Shown here: positions 54,171 through 63,596 of the stretch, piece after piece | Numbering within the stretch: the first letter of the stretch is position 1 | Layout of the letters: each line of letters opens with the position of its first letter | DNA from: Methyloligella sp. | GTDB taxonomy: Bacteria; Pseudomonadota; Alphaproteobacteria; Rhizobiales; HXMU1428-3 | NCBI GenBank assembly: GCA_021604645.1 | Contig: BQJJ01000001.1 | Span: forward strand, 248,001-312,000 | Length of the DNA stretch: 64,000 nucleotides | Direction: 5' to 3' | Program-made: the position numbers and the translations under genes | The notes under the pieces: generated by a model | Databases searched by the model: none | What the model saw: only the letters and a program-made list of their open reading frames with translations | What the model was told of the DNA's origin: nothing

Positions 54171-56252
54171 ATGAGCACTCTGTCTGCACCAAAAGCCGAA
54201 AAACGACCAATTTCAAACTCTCACCATGGTCTAAATTATGAAGATCCCTATCATTGGTTACGAGCAGATAATTGGCAGGAGGTCATGACAGACCCATCAA
54301 AACTAGATGACGAGATCAGAGCGTATCTGGAAGCAGAAAATGCCTATACCGAAGACGCATTAAAAGACACGTCAGATTTGCAATCTGTATTATTCGAAGA
54401 GTTAAAAGGGCGTATCAAACAAGATGATAGTTCCGTCCCTCAGCCAGATGGAGAGTGGAGTTATTACATCTCATATGTCCAAGATGGTGAACACCCTCTC
54501 TATTGCCGAAAACATAATGAAACCGGCATCGAGACCGTCTTGCTTGATGGGAATAAATTAAGCGAAGGCAAAGCCTATTTCCAATTTGGCGGCATTAGCC
54601 ACAGCCCAAATCATGAGCTGGTTGCCTGGTCAGTTGATGACAAAGGCTCTGAATATTACACGGCCTATATCAGGGATATAAAAACCGGCGAAGACAGAGA
54701 ACATTCAATTGAAAAAACAACAGGAAACATCTGTTGGGGCAATGATAGCGAAACCCTTTATTACGTCCAAAGAGATGACAACCATCGCCCAGCCTTTGTA
54801 TTTAGGCACTTAAGTAATGCAGCAGACAAAACTGACGAATTGGTCTACCAGGAGCAAGACCCAGGTTTCTTTGTAAATATCGGCACAACTCAATCAAATA
54901 AATATGTCGTCATCAATGCATCAGGCCATGAAACATCAGAGTGGCATTTAATTGACGCTGATGATCAAAAAGGTGCCCCAAACTGCGTTTCAGCACGCAT
55001 AAGCGGTCATGAATATTCTATCGAAGAAAGAGATGGAACGCTTTATATCCTCACGAACAAAGATGAGGCTGAAGATTTTAAAATTGTGACAACACCTGTT
55101 GATCAAACCACAATGGAAAACTGGCAAGACCTAATTGATCATCAACCAGGACGTTTAATTATAGATATCAATGTCTTCGCTGACTTTATGGTCCATCTCG
55201 AGCGTGAAAATGGTCTTCCTCGTATTGTCATTCGTGACCTTGAAAGTAATTCATCGCACGCCATTGCATTTGATGAAGAAGCTTATTCACTAGGGCTTTC
55301 AAGTGGCTATGAGTTTAAAACTGATTTAATTCGTTTCACTTATTCGTCAATGACCACGCCAGCTCAAATATTTGATTATAATATGAGAACCAAAGAGCGG
55401 GTTTTGAGAAAAACACAAGAAGTTCCATCCGGTCATACCATCGAGGATTATGTCACAAGAAGAGTGATGGCCGATGCCCATGACGGAGAGAAGATCCCTG
55501 TCACATTGCTTTATAAAAAAGACACACCATTAGATGGCTCAGCGCCTCTGTTTCTCTATGGCTATGGATCATACGGTATCTCAATGCCAGCCGGTTTTTA
55601 CGCTAACCATTTAAGCCTGGTCAACCGTGGCTTTATCTATGCCATTGCTCACATCCGTGGCGGTAAGGAAAAAGGCTACAATTGGTATAAAAATGGCAAA
55701 ATGGAACATAAAACCAATAGCTTTAAAGACTTCATTTCAGCGGGTGAATATCTTGTAAAAGAAAACTTCACAACCAAAGGCAAGATTGTTGCCCATGGTG
55801 GATCTGCCGGTGGCATGCTGATGGGCGCCGTAGTGAACATGAACCCCGATTTGTTTGCAGGAATTATCGCAGAAGTTCCCTTCGTAGATGTGCTCAACAC
55901 AATGCTTGATGACACGCTACCTTTAACACCGCCAGAGTGGCCTGAGTGGGGCAATCCAATCGAGAGCAAAGAAGCGTATGAGCGCATCAAAAGCTATTCA
56001 CCATATGATAATGTCAAAGCACAAGACTATCCATCAATGCTTGTAATGGCTGGACTAACAGATCCACGTGTTACCTATTGGGAGCCAGCAAAATGGGTAG
56101 CCAAATTGCGAGACACAAAAACAGATGACAATAGTCTTTACTTAAAAACAAACATGGAAGCAGGCCATGGCGGAGCCTCCGGTCGGTTCGATCATTTAAA
56201 AGAAGTAGCCATAGTTCAAAGCTTTGCCTTAAAAGTGGCTAATTTAATCTGA
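54171..56252 (+). CDS. ptrB: Oligopeptidase B
   Basis: 693-residue S9 serine peptidase cutting after basic residues in short peptides. An N-terminal seven-bladed propeller (about 70-400) covers an alpha/beta hydrolase with nucleophile S545 in G-G-S-A-G-G, aspartate in G-L-T-D-P-R-V and histidine in A-G-H-G-G-A-S-G-R-F. No signal peptide, so cytosolic. Start as given; no strong SD is visible. Length fits the family. Confidence 0.94.
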   Translation: MSTLSAPKAEKRPISNSHHGLNYEDPYHWLRADNWQEVMTDPSKLDDEIRAYLEAENAYTEDALKDTSDLQSVLFEELKGRIKQDDSSVPQPDGEWSYYISYVQDGEHPLYCRKHNETGIETVLLDGNKLSEGKAYFQFGGISHSPNHELVAWSVDDKGSEYYTAYIRDIKTGEDREHSIEKTTGNICWGNDSETLYYVQRDDNHRPAFVFRHLSNAADKTDELVYQEQDPGFFVNIGTTQSNKYVVINASGHETSEWHLIDADDQKGAPNCVSARISGHEYSIEERDGTLYILTNKDEAEDFKIVTTPVDQTTMENWQDLIDHQPGRLIIDINVFADFMVHLERENGLPRIVIRDLESNSSHAIAFDEEAYSLGLSSGYEFKTDLIRFTYSSMTTPAQIFDYNMRTKERVLRKTQEVPSGHTIEDYVTRRVMADAHDGEKIPVTLLYKKDTPLDGSAPLFLYGYGSYGISMPAGFYANHLSLVNRGFIYAIAHIRGGKEKGYNWYKNGKMEHKTNSFKDFISAGEYLVKENFTTKGKIVAHGGSAGGMLMGAVVNMNPDLFAGIIAEVPFVDVLNTMLDDTLPLTPPEWPEWGNPIESKEAYERIKSYSPYDNVKAQDYPSMLVMAGLTDPRVTYWEPAKWVAKLRDTKTDDNSLYLKTNMEAGHGGASGRFDHLKEVAIVQSFALKVANLI

Positions 56253-56345
56253 TAGATAAGAAAAACCGCAAAACATATTGAAATATATAAATAACATAGA
56301 TATCTAACTATCAAGTATTGATAAATATAAGAGGGAACAAACGAA

Positions 56346-57098
56346 ATGAAGCGCCCCACAAATCACACAATGAATAAATTTATTTTATCGCTTTTAGCGC
56401 TTACCGGTCTTTGGGCCGTAGCTCAATTTATGCCTTCCCACAATGAAATAGCGAATGCTCGTGATTACGGGAATAAATATGAGAGCAGTAAAAAATATTA
56501 CAGAAATCAAAAACACATTCCTGGTCGTTTTGATTATTATGATTTGGTTCTTTCCTGGTCGCCAACCTATTGTGAAACAGCAGGCAAGCATAAGAGAGAA
56601 CCACAATGCACTTCAGGTCGGCCTTATTCGTTTGTTCTACATGGCGTGTGGCCGCAATATAAAAAGGGCTGGCCTCAAAGCTGTCGTACAAAAAAGAACC
56701 CATGGATTTCAAGAGAAGTTATTCAATCCATGCTCGACATCATGCCATCTAAAGGTTTGATCATTCACGAATATAAAAAACATGGCACATGCTCAGGTCT
56801 CACACCTGAAGGGTATTATAAATTATCTCGCCAACTTTATAACAGCGTGAAGATTCCACCAAGATACCAGAAGCCAAGTAAGCCAATGCTTTTGTCACCA
56901 AAAGAAATTGAAAATGATTTTCTCATTGCTAACCCTGATATGAAGCCTGAGATGATTTCAATTGTATGTGGCAAGCGACGCTTAAAAGAAATTCGTATTT
57001 GTTATGATAAAGGCGGCAAATTAACAGCCTGTGGTCAAAACGAATATCAAAAGAAATTATGCCGGTTGCCAAAGGTTTATTTACCTCCAGTGAGATAA
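56346..57098 (+). CDS. rna: Ribonuclease T2 family protein
   Basis: 250-residue secreted RNase. Signal segment about 9-38. The two catalytic blocks are F-V-L-H99-G-V-W-P and H141-E142-Y-K-K-H146-G-T-C. Cysteines probably form disulphides. It would degrade RNA in the periplasm with cyclic phosphate chemistry. The SD is GAGGGAAC before the ATG; the next terminator is at 57133. The alternative name RNase I applies to the enterobacterial relative. Confidence 0.9.
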   Translation: MKRPTNHTMNKFILSLLALTGLWAVAQFMPSHNEIANARDYGNKYESSKKYYRNQKHIPGRFDYYDLVLSWSPTYCETAGKHKREPQCTSGRPYSFVLHGVWPQYKKGWPQSCRTKKNPWISREVIQSMLDIMPSKGLIIHEYKKHGTCSGLTPEGYYKLSRQLYNSVKIPPRYQKPSKPMLLSPKEIENDFLIANPDMKPEMISIVCGKRRLKEIRICYDKGGKLTACGQNEYQKKLCRLPKVYLPPVR

Positions 57099-57132
57099 AG
57101 GCATCTTTATTTATTTTTATAAAAAAGATCAT

Positions 57133-57170
57133 AAAAAAACGAGACTTTGAAAAAAGCCTCGTTTTTTTTT
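57133..57170. terminator. Bidirectional terminator, rna / TorF porin
   Basis: AAAAAAACGAG (57133-57143) pairs with CTCGTTTTTTT (57158-57168), extended inside by CTTT/AAAAG. It serves the RNase gene and the convergent porin gene. Confidence 0.88.
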
Positions 57171-57196
57171 GAAGTATTTTTTGTATTAGCGTGAAA

Positions 57197-58003
57197 TTAG
57201 AAGCTAGCTGAAACCGTTCCAACAAACCGTGCTTCTGAATTTTCACCAGCATTTGGATCATTGCCATCATTGTCAGTGTCCCAGTAGCGAAGATCAAGAG
57301 TGAATTTATCATTCAAACCAACCTCAACACCAGCATTCCAATAGGTATATGAATTTGCTTCAAAACCATCATCAAGAAAATCAACATAACCGATTAACGC
57401 TGAGAAAGCTGGCTTCATACCGCGATATTCACCAAGCGCAACAACTACCTGCCATTCAGATGAAATTACATCACCTGTCTCACCCGTATAATCAGGAGAC
57501 CAGTAAGTTGTTGAATTGAATGTGATACGGTCTGTAAGTTCTGTTGAAGAGCCAAATTTAAGCTCAACATAATCAAGTTCGCCGCCAGCATCTTCAGCAC
57601 CTGGGTAAGCGTAATAAATCACACCTAGGTCAAATTCTGTATTGCGCCATTTGTGCTTTAGACCGGCGTAAACATCAATTTCGATATTTGCAATATCATT
57701 ACCGTTTCCATCAGATCCAAAATCTAGGTTCGATGCCCAAACACCAGCATAGAACATTCTATAAGTGGCATCAAAACCACCTTGAATAGCTGGGTTCTCT
57801 TCTGTTTGAGAAATGCCACGAAATACATAGTCTGTAGTAAGTGCCACATTAGCTGACAATTCAGGACGATCTGAATGAACAACAGGTGCATCTTTTAAGC
57901 TACCGCCACGGTTGAACAGATCACCCGCATGAGCAATCCCAGTGCTTAGAAGAAGAGCTGCAGAAAAAGCTGCAATACGACTTGTGAATAATTTGGTTTT
58001 CAT
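57197..58003 (-). CDS. TorF-family putative porin (copy 1)
   Basis: 268 residues: signal peptide (about 1-22, ending A-H-A), then the TorF opening L-S-A-N-V-A-L-T-T-D-Y-V-F-R-G and repeated strands with final F (V-S-A-S-F), the usual barrel ending. Solute unknown. The ATG at 58003 has GGGGG 9 nt upstream; an earlier ATG at 58033 gives a spurious N terminus. It is paralogous to the next gene (about two thirds identical by eye). Confidence 0.8.
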   Translation of the reverse strand: MKTKLFTSRIAAFSAALLLSTGIAHAGDLFNRGGSLKDAPVVHSDRPELSANVALTTDYVFRGISQTEENPAIQGGFDATYRMFYAGVWASNLDFGSDGNGNDIANIEIDVYAGLKHKWRNTEFDLGVIYYAYPGAEDAGGELDYVELKFGSSTELTDRITFNSTTYWSPDYTGETGDVISSEWQVVVALGEYRGMKPAFSALIGYVDFLDDGFEANSYTYWNAGVEVGLNDKFTLDLRYWDTDNDGNDPNAGENSEARFVGTVSASF

Positions 58004-58340
58004 TAAGTACCCCCTAGTGGAATATACTTCCACTTATAAAGATGTGGAATATCCATCCACCTAATAAAACATCACGAAACCCAAAAGGTTATGTGAAAGA
58101 TAATTTTGATTAAATTTTAAAAAAACTAAATCACCAATAAATCCAGATCATTAGAAGCTGCAAATTAGTTGACCTAAGACACTGATTTAGAAAACTCTTA
58201 AAACGAAATATAGCTGATTCGTACATCTCATACGAACGCAATAAATTGTGATCAGAAATACAATAGTCAGTAAAAACAAAAACGGAACTTCATAATATGA
58301 AGTCCCGTTCTTTATAAACAAGTCTTTTAAAATTAAAGAC
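58004..58340. other. Intergenic region between the two porins
   Basis: Holds the promoter of copy 1 and the terminator of copy 2 (58271-58309). No gene seen. Confidence 0.4.
58271..58309 (-). terminator. Terminator of TorF porin copy 2
   Basis: AACGG-A-ACTTCAT (58281-58293) pairs with ATGAAGT-C-CCGTT (58297-58309), leaving one mismatch. On the minus strand the stem is followed by TTTGTTTTTA. Confidence 0.82.
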
Positions 58341-59144
58341 TTAGAAGCTAGCAGAAACAGTTGCTACAAAGCGTTCATCTGTTCCGTCTTCACCTAGGAA
58401 AGTGTTTGTGCTGTCAACATCTGTATCCCAATAACGAAGATCAAGAGTGAATTTTTCAGCAAAACCAACTTCAACACCAGCGTTCCAGTATGTGTAAGAA
58501 CCGTCTTCAAATGCTGCGTCTAGGAAATCTGTGTAACCTAGAGTAGCTGAGAAAGAAGGTGAGAAACGACCATATGTACCAAGAGCAACAGTTACGCCGC
58601 CTTCATATGTTAAAGTTTCTCCAGTTTCACCTGTATATTCTGGTGAGTAGTATAATGTACCGCTAAGACCAATTTTATCAGTCAGGTTTCCGCTAAGTCC
58701 AAACTTAACTTCAACATAATCTAGCTCAGCGCCAGCATCTTCAGCACCAGGGTATGCATAGTAAATAACACCTAGGTCAGCTTCTACACCACCAAATTTA
58801 TGAGTGATACCGCCATAAATATCGATTTCGATGTTAGCAACATCATTGCCGTTACCATCGCCACCGAAGTCTAGGTTTGAGCCCCAAACACCAACGTAGA
58901 ACATTTTATAAGTTGCGTCGAAACCACCTTGAATAGCAGGACCTTCTTCAGTTTGAGAAGCACCACGGAAGATGTAATCTGTAGTCAAAGCAACATTTGC
59001 AGAAAATTCTGGACGTTCACGTTCAACAGGAGCGTCCTTCATGCTGCCGCGTTCAAATAGATCAGCTGCATTAGCAACACCAGTTGAAACGAATAGAGCA
59101 ACTGTCGTTGCTGCAATGCGACCTGTAATGGATTTATAATTCAT
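58341..59144 (-). CDS. TorF-family putative porin (copy 2)
   Basis: 267 residues with the same layout as copy 1: signal peptide ending V-A-N-A (about residue 26), A-N-V-A-L-T-T-D-Y-I-F-R-G, G-N-G-N-D-V-A-N-I-E-I-D and final F. SD GGGGG 6 nt before the ATG. Codon use looks more biased than copy 1, hinting at higher expression. The two probably came from a tandem duplication and then diverged. Confidence 0.82.
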   Translation of the reverse strand: MNYKSITGRIAATTVALFVSTGVANAADLFERGSMKDAPVERERPEFSANVALTTDYIFRGASQTEEGPAIQGGFDATYKMFYVGVWGSNLDFGGDGNGNDVANIEIDIYGGITHKFGGVEADLGVIYYAYPGAEDAGAELDYVEVKFGLSGNLTDKIGLSGTLYYSPEYTGETGETLTYEGGVTVALGTYGRFSPSFSATLGYTDFLDAAFEDGSYTYWNAGVEVGFAEKFTLDLRYWDTDVDSTNTFLGEDGTDERFVATVSASF

Positions 59145-59601
59145 TTATTCCCCCAATTGGAATGTAACTTTGTAAAAAATTTTAAAGCACATATATAAAA
59201 ATATGCGTTTACTCAAAAAATGAAGGTTAAGTACCTTCGAAGTCAAAAGTAGGTAAGATCCCCGTAAACATTTTTTTTCGAACAATAGAAACAATATTTC
59301 AAAATTCGAAAAGGGCCTTATGTTCTTTCATGGATATGTATTACAAGTTCCGTGCCAAGTGGTTTTGCTAGGCATTGCTGCTTATTAAATTAGCAAAAAT
59401 GTCACAGCTAGGTGATTCTGTGACATTTTTGTTTCGAGCAAAAAAATAGCACTGGTTGTGGAAAAAAATATTCTGAACAGCAAGTTTGCAAATGCTTAAT
59501 TTTTATGCATCAGCAATAGAATATTGGTTATTAATAGCTTTATTGTGTAAATGAAATGTGTTTGTTAAGACTTCATTTTACGATCTAGGAGATCCATAAA
59601 T
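59145..59601. other. Divergent region with terminator hairpin and possible small RNA
   Basis: A 13-bp hairpin (59395-59430) terminates an unknown transcript. A -24/-12-like motif occurs on the minus strand at 59342-59358. A 13- and a 22-codon frame overlap in 59319-59390; neither is supported. Confidence 0.4.
59395..59435. terminator. Hairpin with T-tract, no gene assigned
   Basis: AAAAATGTCACAG (59395-59407) pairs perfectly with CTGTGACATTTTT (59418-59430), then GTTT. An outer TTTTGCTA/TAGCAAAA pairing (59363-59370 with 59391-59398) adjoins it. Only a plus-strand transcript starting after 59145 could use it. Confidence 0.65.
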
Positions 59602-60642
59602 ATGTCATATGTTTTTCTCGTTGCAGGGCTATCACTATTGGTTTTTGGTGGTGATATTCTGGTTCGCGGTGCAGTTGCCCTTGCTGTTCGAATGAACATA
59701 CCACATTTAATAATTGGTTTAACCATCGTTGCCTTTGGTACGTCAGCTCCAGAATTGTTAATTTCAATCAGAGCAGCGCTATCAGATCTCTCAGGCATCA
59801 CACTTGGGAATGTTGTTGGGAGTAATATTGCAAATATTTGGCTCGTCTTAGGTGTCCCAGCTTTAATTTCTGCGATTTGTTGCGATCAAAAAAATATTCA
59901 TCATAATTATTTCTTTATGTTAGGCGCTTGCATAATACTGGCAGCGCTTTGTTTTTGGTCACCATTGACCATTTGGCACGGTGTTGTTCTATCAGTGCTA
60001 ATGCTCTTGTTTCTAGGGGATTGTTTTTACAGAGCAAGGCAACATAAAAATGAATCTGAGGTTTTGGACGAAGATGTCGAAGAACTAATCGAAGAGATTG
60101 AAGGCTCAAAAGAAACACAGCTATGGAAAATGGTGTCTTTGGTAATCTTGGGATTAATCGGCCTTGCAATCGGTGCTGAGCTCACCATTAAAGGAGCAGT
60201 TGAAATTGCAAAAACGTTCGGAGTTTCCGATACTACCATCGGTCTAACAGTGGTGGCTATAGGAACATCTCTTCCAGAACTGGCGGCAACAGTGATGGCA
60301 GCTATTCGCGGTCATTCAGGTTTAGCTCTCGGCAATGCAATCGGGTCAAACATCTATAATATATGCGGCGTCCTTGGCATCACTGCACTTATTACTCCTA
60401 TCGCAGTTGATCCGGTCTTCTTATCATTTGACCTGTGGGTAATGATTGCCGCTTCTCTTTCAATCTTGCCATTTATAATCTTCAAATGGAAAATTAACAA
60501 AATAGTCGGCGTTGTTTTCCTCCTTGCTTACGGCCTCTATACATACAAGGTTTTAGAGTTAGGGCGCATACAATCAATTGACCAAGCTGCAAATCAGGCC
60601 GCAAGCCAGGCAGTGATCAATAGTGGTGCAGTAAAAATATGA
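59602..60642 (+). CDS. CaCA-family Na+/Ca2+ exchanger (YrbG-like)
   Basis: 346-residue polytopic antiporter with the two inverted alpha repeats G-T-S-A-P-E-L-L-I-S (about residue 50) and G-T-S-L-P-E-L-A-A-T (about residue 220), each followed by G-N-x-x-G-S-N. The two acidic residues E in P-E bind the cation. The middle loop (about 145-175) is acidic. It overlaps the SDR gene by 4 nt (ATGA). Expected to export Ca2+. Confidence 0.9.
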   Translation: MSYVFLVAGLSLLVFGGDILVRGAVALAVRMNIPHLIIGLTIVAFGTSAPELLISIRAALSDLSGITLGNVVGSNIANIWLVLGVPALISAICCDQKNIHHNYFFMLGACIILAALCFWSPLTIWHGVVLSVLMLLFLGDCFYRARQHKNESEVLDEDVEELIEEIEGSKETQLWKMVSLVILGLIGLAIGAELTIKGAVEIAKTFGVSDTTIGLTVVAIGTSLPELAATVMAAIRGHSGLALGNAIGSNIYNICGVLGITALITPIAVDPVFLSFDLWVMIAASLSILPFIIFKWKINKIVGVVFLLAYGLYTYKVLELGRIQSIDQAANQAASQAVINSGAVKI

Positions 60643-61394
60643 ACGAAGCAAAAGGCATCGCCCTTATAACAGGAGCCGGCAAAAGAATAGGGTATCACTT
60701 GGCCTTGGCCCTTGCAAAAGAGGGCTGGTCAATTGCAGCCCACTTTAATCAATCTGAAAAAGGTGTGATGGAACTTTGCCAAGAGATTAAAACTCTTGGC
60801 GGAAACGTCATCACTCTAAAAGCCGATCTGAAAAATAATAAAGAAGTCATACCTCTTATATCCAACTGCCAGACTGAGCTAGGTTTGCCAAATTTACTCA
60901 TCAATTGCGCCTCAGTGTTTCACAAAGATGAGCTTGGAACGCTTGAAAGTGAAGTTTTCGATGAGCAAATGGCGATCAATTTAAAAGCGCCTTTATTACT
61001 AAGCAAAGCCTTTGCTGAGGCCCTCAATAATGACCATATCGATTCCCAAAAACATTCATCCGCTAATATCATCAATATAACAGATCAACGGGTTCATAAA
61101 TTAAACCCAACATTTTTTAGCTATACCCTTTCAAAGATTGGTTTATCAGCTGCCACAACCACCATAGCGCAATCTTTGGCACCGAACATCCGTGTCAACG
61201 CAATTGCGCCCGGCCCTGTTTTGCAAAGCATCCATCAAACCGAAGACGAGTTTAATAACGAGTGTAATAGTACCTTGCTTGGGACTGGAACAACGCCTGA
61301 AGAAATTTTCGAAACCGTCAAGTTTATATTACAGACAAAATCTCTAACAGGGGAAACAATCACACTGGATGGTGGCCAGCACCTAAAGTGGTAA
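60639..61394 (+). CDS. SDR oxidoreductase, pteridine-reductase-like
   Basis: 251 residues. N-terminal T-G-A-G-K-R-I-G (residues 11-18) with an arginine in the glycine loop, as in pteridine reductase/FolM-type enzymes that use NADPH. Catalytic Y162-T-L-S-K166. A dihydromonapterin or dihydrofolate reductase is therefore likely, but other SDR roles are not excluded. Coupled with the exchanger gene. Confidence 0.8.
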   Translation: MNEAKGIALITGAGKRIGYHLALALAKEGWSIAAHFNQSEKGVMELCQEIKTLGGNVITLKADLKNNKEVIPLISNCQTELGLPNLLINCASVFHKDELGTLESEVFDEQMAINLKAPLLLSKAFAEALNNDHIDSQKHSSANIINITDQRVHKLNPTFFSYTLSKIGLSAATTTIAQSLAPNIRVNAIAPGPVLQSIHQTEDEFNNECNSTLLGTGTTPEEIFETVKFILQTKSLTGETITLDGGQHLKW

Positions 61395-61456
61395 GTGTTT
61401 CTTTTGCTTGATTTTGATAAAAAATTTAAACAAAACAGAAGGTTAGATTGCAGGTA

Positions 61457-61852
61457 TTAATCCGCTTGACAGGCAAGAGATGTGCTCGGTGTTTCTTTTA
61501 AGCTGAGAACAAAGCCGATTATTTCAGCAACTGCGGTATAAAGCTCAACAGGAATTTCTTCATCAAGTTCAACGGCACCAAGAGCTTGTGCCAGAAGCGG
61601 GTTCTCTTTGATATAAACGCCATGCGCCGCCGCCGCCGCTATGATTTGCTCAGCAATATGCCCCTCTCCTTTAGCAACAACCTTAGGCGCATCTTTGTGA
61701 TCATAATGAAGGGCAACAGCTCTTTTAACAGAACCGTCATCAGAAGCATCCAGGTCTGTATCATTGGCATCATTGTCGCTTTGTATCTCTAAAGTGGTAT
61801 CTGTCAGTGGAGCATCATTTGTCTTAGTCGGATCAGTCATTTTAAAATCCAT
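61457..61852 (-). CDS. FlhB C-terminal-like protein
   Basis: 131 residues. The last 80 resemble the cytoplasmic domain of FlhB (R-A-V-A-L-H-Y-D ... K-G-E-G-H-I-A-E-Q-I-I-A-A-A) but it lacks the transmembrane part and the N-P-T-H cleavage site, so it is the FhlP/YlqH-type paralogue. It lies after the FliK-like gene on the same strand, both probably controlling flagellar export. N-terminal 45 residues are acidic and disordered. Start among ATGs at 61852 and 61840 is not settled. Confidence 0.8.
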   Translation of the reverse strand: MDFKMTDPTKTNDAPLTDTTLEIQSDNDANDTDLDASDDGSVKRAVALHYDHKDAPKVVAKGEGHIAEQIIAAAAAHGVYIKENPLLAQALGAVELDEEIPVELYTAVAEIIGFVLSLKETPSTSLACQAD

Positions 61853-61869
61853 TATCAAAATAAGAAAAA

Positions 61870-63282
61870 CTATATTTGCGCATCTACATGATCTAGCGCT
61901 TTCGATAAATTAGTCTCTGGCTGGCCTCGTCTAATTTGTAGTGAAGCAACATCCAGTCCCGTTGCAGCCAGTCGATCATCAAGAGTTTCTCGGTAAAGGT
62001 TTAAGCTTTCAGCAAATTCACGGCGCTCAGCCCAAAGCGTAACTCTTACTTGTTTGCCAACCAGTCCAAGTGAGGCATGTACAGGGCCGGTATCATCTGT
62101 CTCTATTGAGAACTTAACTCCAAAACGGCTTCTTTCTTCAGCTCCCTCATCGCCTTCCCGTTCTGGTGTAATTTGTAAATTTACAAAAACCGGTTTTTCA
62201 GCGCCTTGTATAGGGAGTTCCAAATTTAATTCCAGAGGTTTAGTCAGAGGCTTTTGTTGAACTTCTTGTACTTCTTCCACTGCTAGAGAAGACATGTTTT
62301 TATATTTAGCTGATACATCCTCGGCCAATTTCTGGTTTTGTAAGCTGTTTATTCCTGCATGTTGCGGGCTACCTTGCCAGTTGCTCTGACCAGCAGTTTT
62401 TTCATGACCTTGTATGTGGGCCTGAGTTTGAGCCTGATTTTGGGAACGTCCGCCAAGCTTTTTCGCAAGTCCTGGCAGGGTGTCTGCGACAACCCCGATC
62501 AATGCAGAGGCTGTAATTTGCGCCTGAACCTGGCCCGGTCTTGGCGCTTGTGATGTTACAAGAGCCTGATTTTGAACCTGGTTGTTTGGGGGAAGCTGTG
62601 TACCTGGAGAACCTGAAGTGTTTGAGTTTAACCCACCAGTTGAGTTCACTAAATTGCTAGAATGAAAAGCAGAGTTCGGCTGTTGTGAATTTAAAGTCTG
62701 TCCGCCTTGAGCTTGTGGAGTTAAGCCTTGTTGAGCAAGAGGCTGACCATTAGGGAGTTTTGCCTGTACTTGGCCTGTCTGTGATTGTCCTTGGGCAACT
62801 TGCCCTGCTAGAGTTGTGCTAGAAGAATTGAGAGGCGAGGAGTTCACAGCAGCTGTATTCTGAGCACCCGCAACAGGAGTTCCGTTTTGTAAGGTCGCTC
62901 GTCCTGCGTTAGTGGAATTTACTTGCTGCCCTGTTTGCTGGCCAGCAGGTAGTGAGGACTTGGAGTTCGTGCCATCTCCAAGAGGTTGAACCAAGCGAAG
63001 GGCACTGCCGTGCTGCTCAACTTTTAACTGTAACACTTCGCCTGTTTTTAAAGGAAGAGACGCTTTTACATCAAGCTTTAAACCATTAGTGAGTACTTCA
63101 GCACGCCCATTTGGCAGGGACTTCAAAACTTCAACAGAAAGAGGTTTCCCTTGATTGAGTGCCTGGAGTTGTTGCACTAAACTTTCAGTTTTGTGAAGCA
63201 CATTCAAAGTCAATGGCCCGGAGCCACCGTTAGTTAAATGATTTTGTAACGCAGCTTGTACATGCGTCAAAGATACAGACAT
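61870..63282 (-). CDS. Flagellar hook-length control protein FliK-like
   Basis: 470 residues. The N-terminal 110 form a conserved folded part, the middle (about 110-330) is glutamine/asparagine/glycine-rich and low in complexity, as expected of a molecular ruler. The C-terminal 140 residues contain the FliK-type export/switch domain with V-R-V-T-L-W-A-E-R-R-E. It is secreted without a cleaved signal. Paired with the FlhB-like gene downstream. The start follows GGTGG. Confidence 0.82.
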   Translation of the reverse strand: MSVSLTHVQAALQNHLTNGGSGPLTLNVLHKTESLVQQLQALNQGKPLSVEVLKSLPNGRAEVLTNGLKLDVKASLPLKTGEVLQLKVEQHGSALRLVQPLGDGTNSKSSLPAGQQTGQQVNSTNAGRATLQNGTPVAGAQNTAAVNSSPLNSSSTTLAGQVAQGQSQTGQVQAKLPNGQPLAQQGLTPQAQGGQTLNSQQPNSAFHSSNLVNSTGGLNSNTSGSPGTQLPPNNQVQNQALVTSQAPRPGQVQAQITASALIGVVADTLPGLAKKLGGRSQNQAQTQAHIQGHEKTAGQSNWQGSPQHAGINSLQNQKLAEDVSAKYKNMSSLAVEEVQEVQQKPLTKPLELNLELPIQGAEKPVFVNLQITPEREGDEGAEERSRFGVKFSIETDDTGPVHASLGLVGKQVRVTLWAERREFAESLNLYRETLDDRLAATGLDVASLQIRRGQPETNLSKALDHVDAQI

Positions 63283-63370
63283 GATGAACCACCGCACGAA
63301 TTATCGTTTTTTAAAGAATCTCTACAAATAATACCCCGAAGACTATTAATAAGGCCTTACTAGCGCGTGT

Positions 63371-63498
63371 CGCACAAAAGTGGGTTCCGGTTTTGTGAAA
63401 TGGCGGATGCTTTGTGGGCATCAGAAGCAAATAAAGACACGCCCAAACAAAAACTTAGAGCATGACTTTTAATTCAAAGCAAAGTGGCATGCTCTAAG
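63371..63498. repeat. Rhizobial-type palindromic repeat with insert
   Basis: AAAAGTGGGTTCCGGTTTT (63376-63394) and the 11-bp inverted repeat CTTAGAGCATG (63454-63464) / CATGCTCTAAG (63488-63498) resemble the abundant intergenic palindrome of rhizobial genomes, from memory of that family. The GTGGGCA repeat copy 5 (63401-63429) interrupts it. Confidence 0.55.
63401..63429 (+). repeat. GTGGGCA-loop hairpin repeat, copy 5
   Basis: TGGCGGATGC, TTTGTGGGCATC, AGAAGCA: 23 of 27 positions equal copies 1 and 2 by eye, with the GATGC/GCATC stem intact. Confidence 0.8.
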
Positions 63499-63596
63499 GT
63501 AAGCCTTTGTTAATAATTGCGATTTCAATGAAATCATTAAAAAACTTTAATCTTCTCCCTCTACAAATCAGTTTAAACTTGGGTTAGACTACTCTG

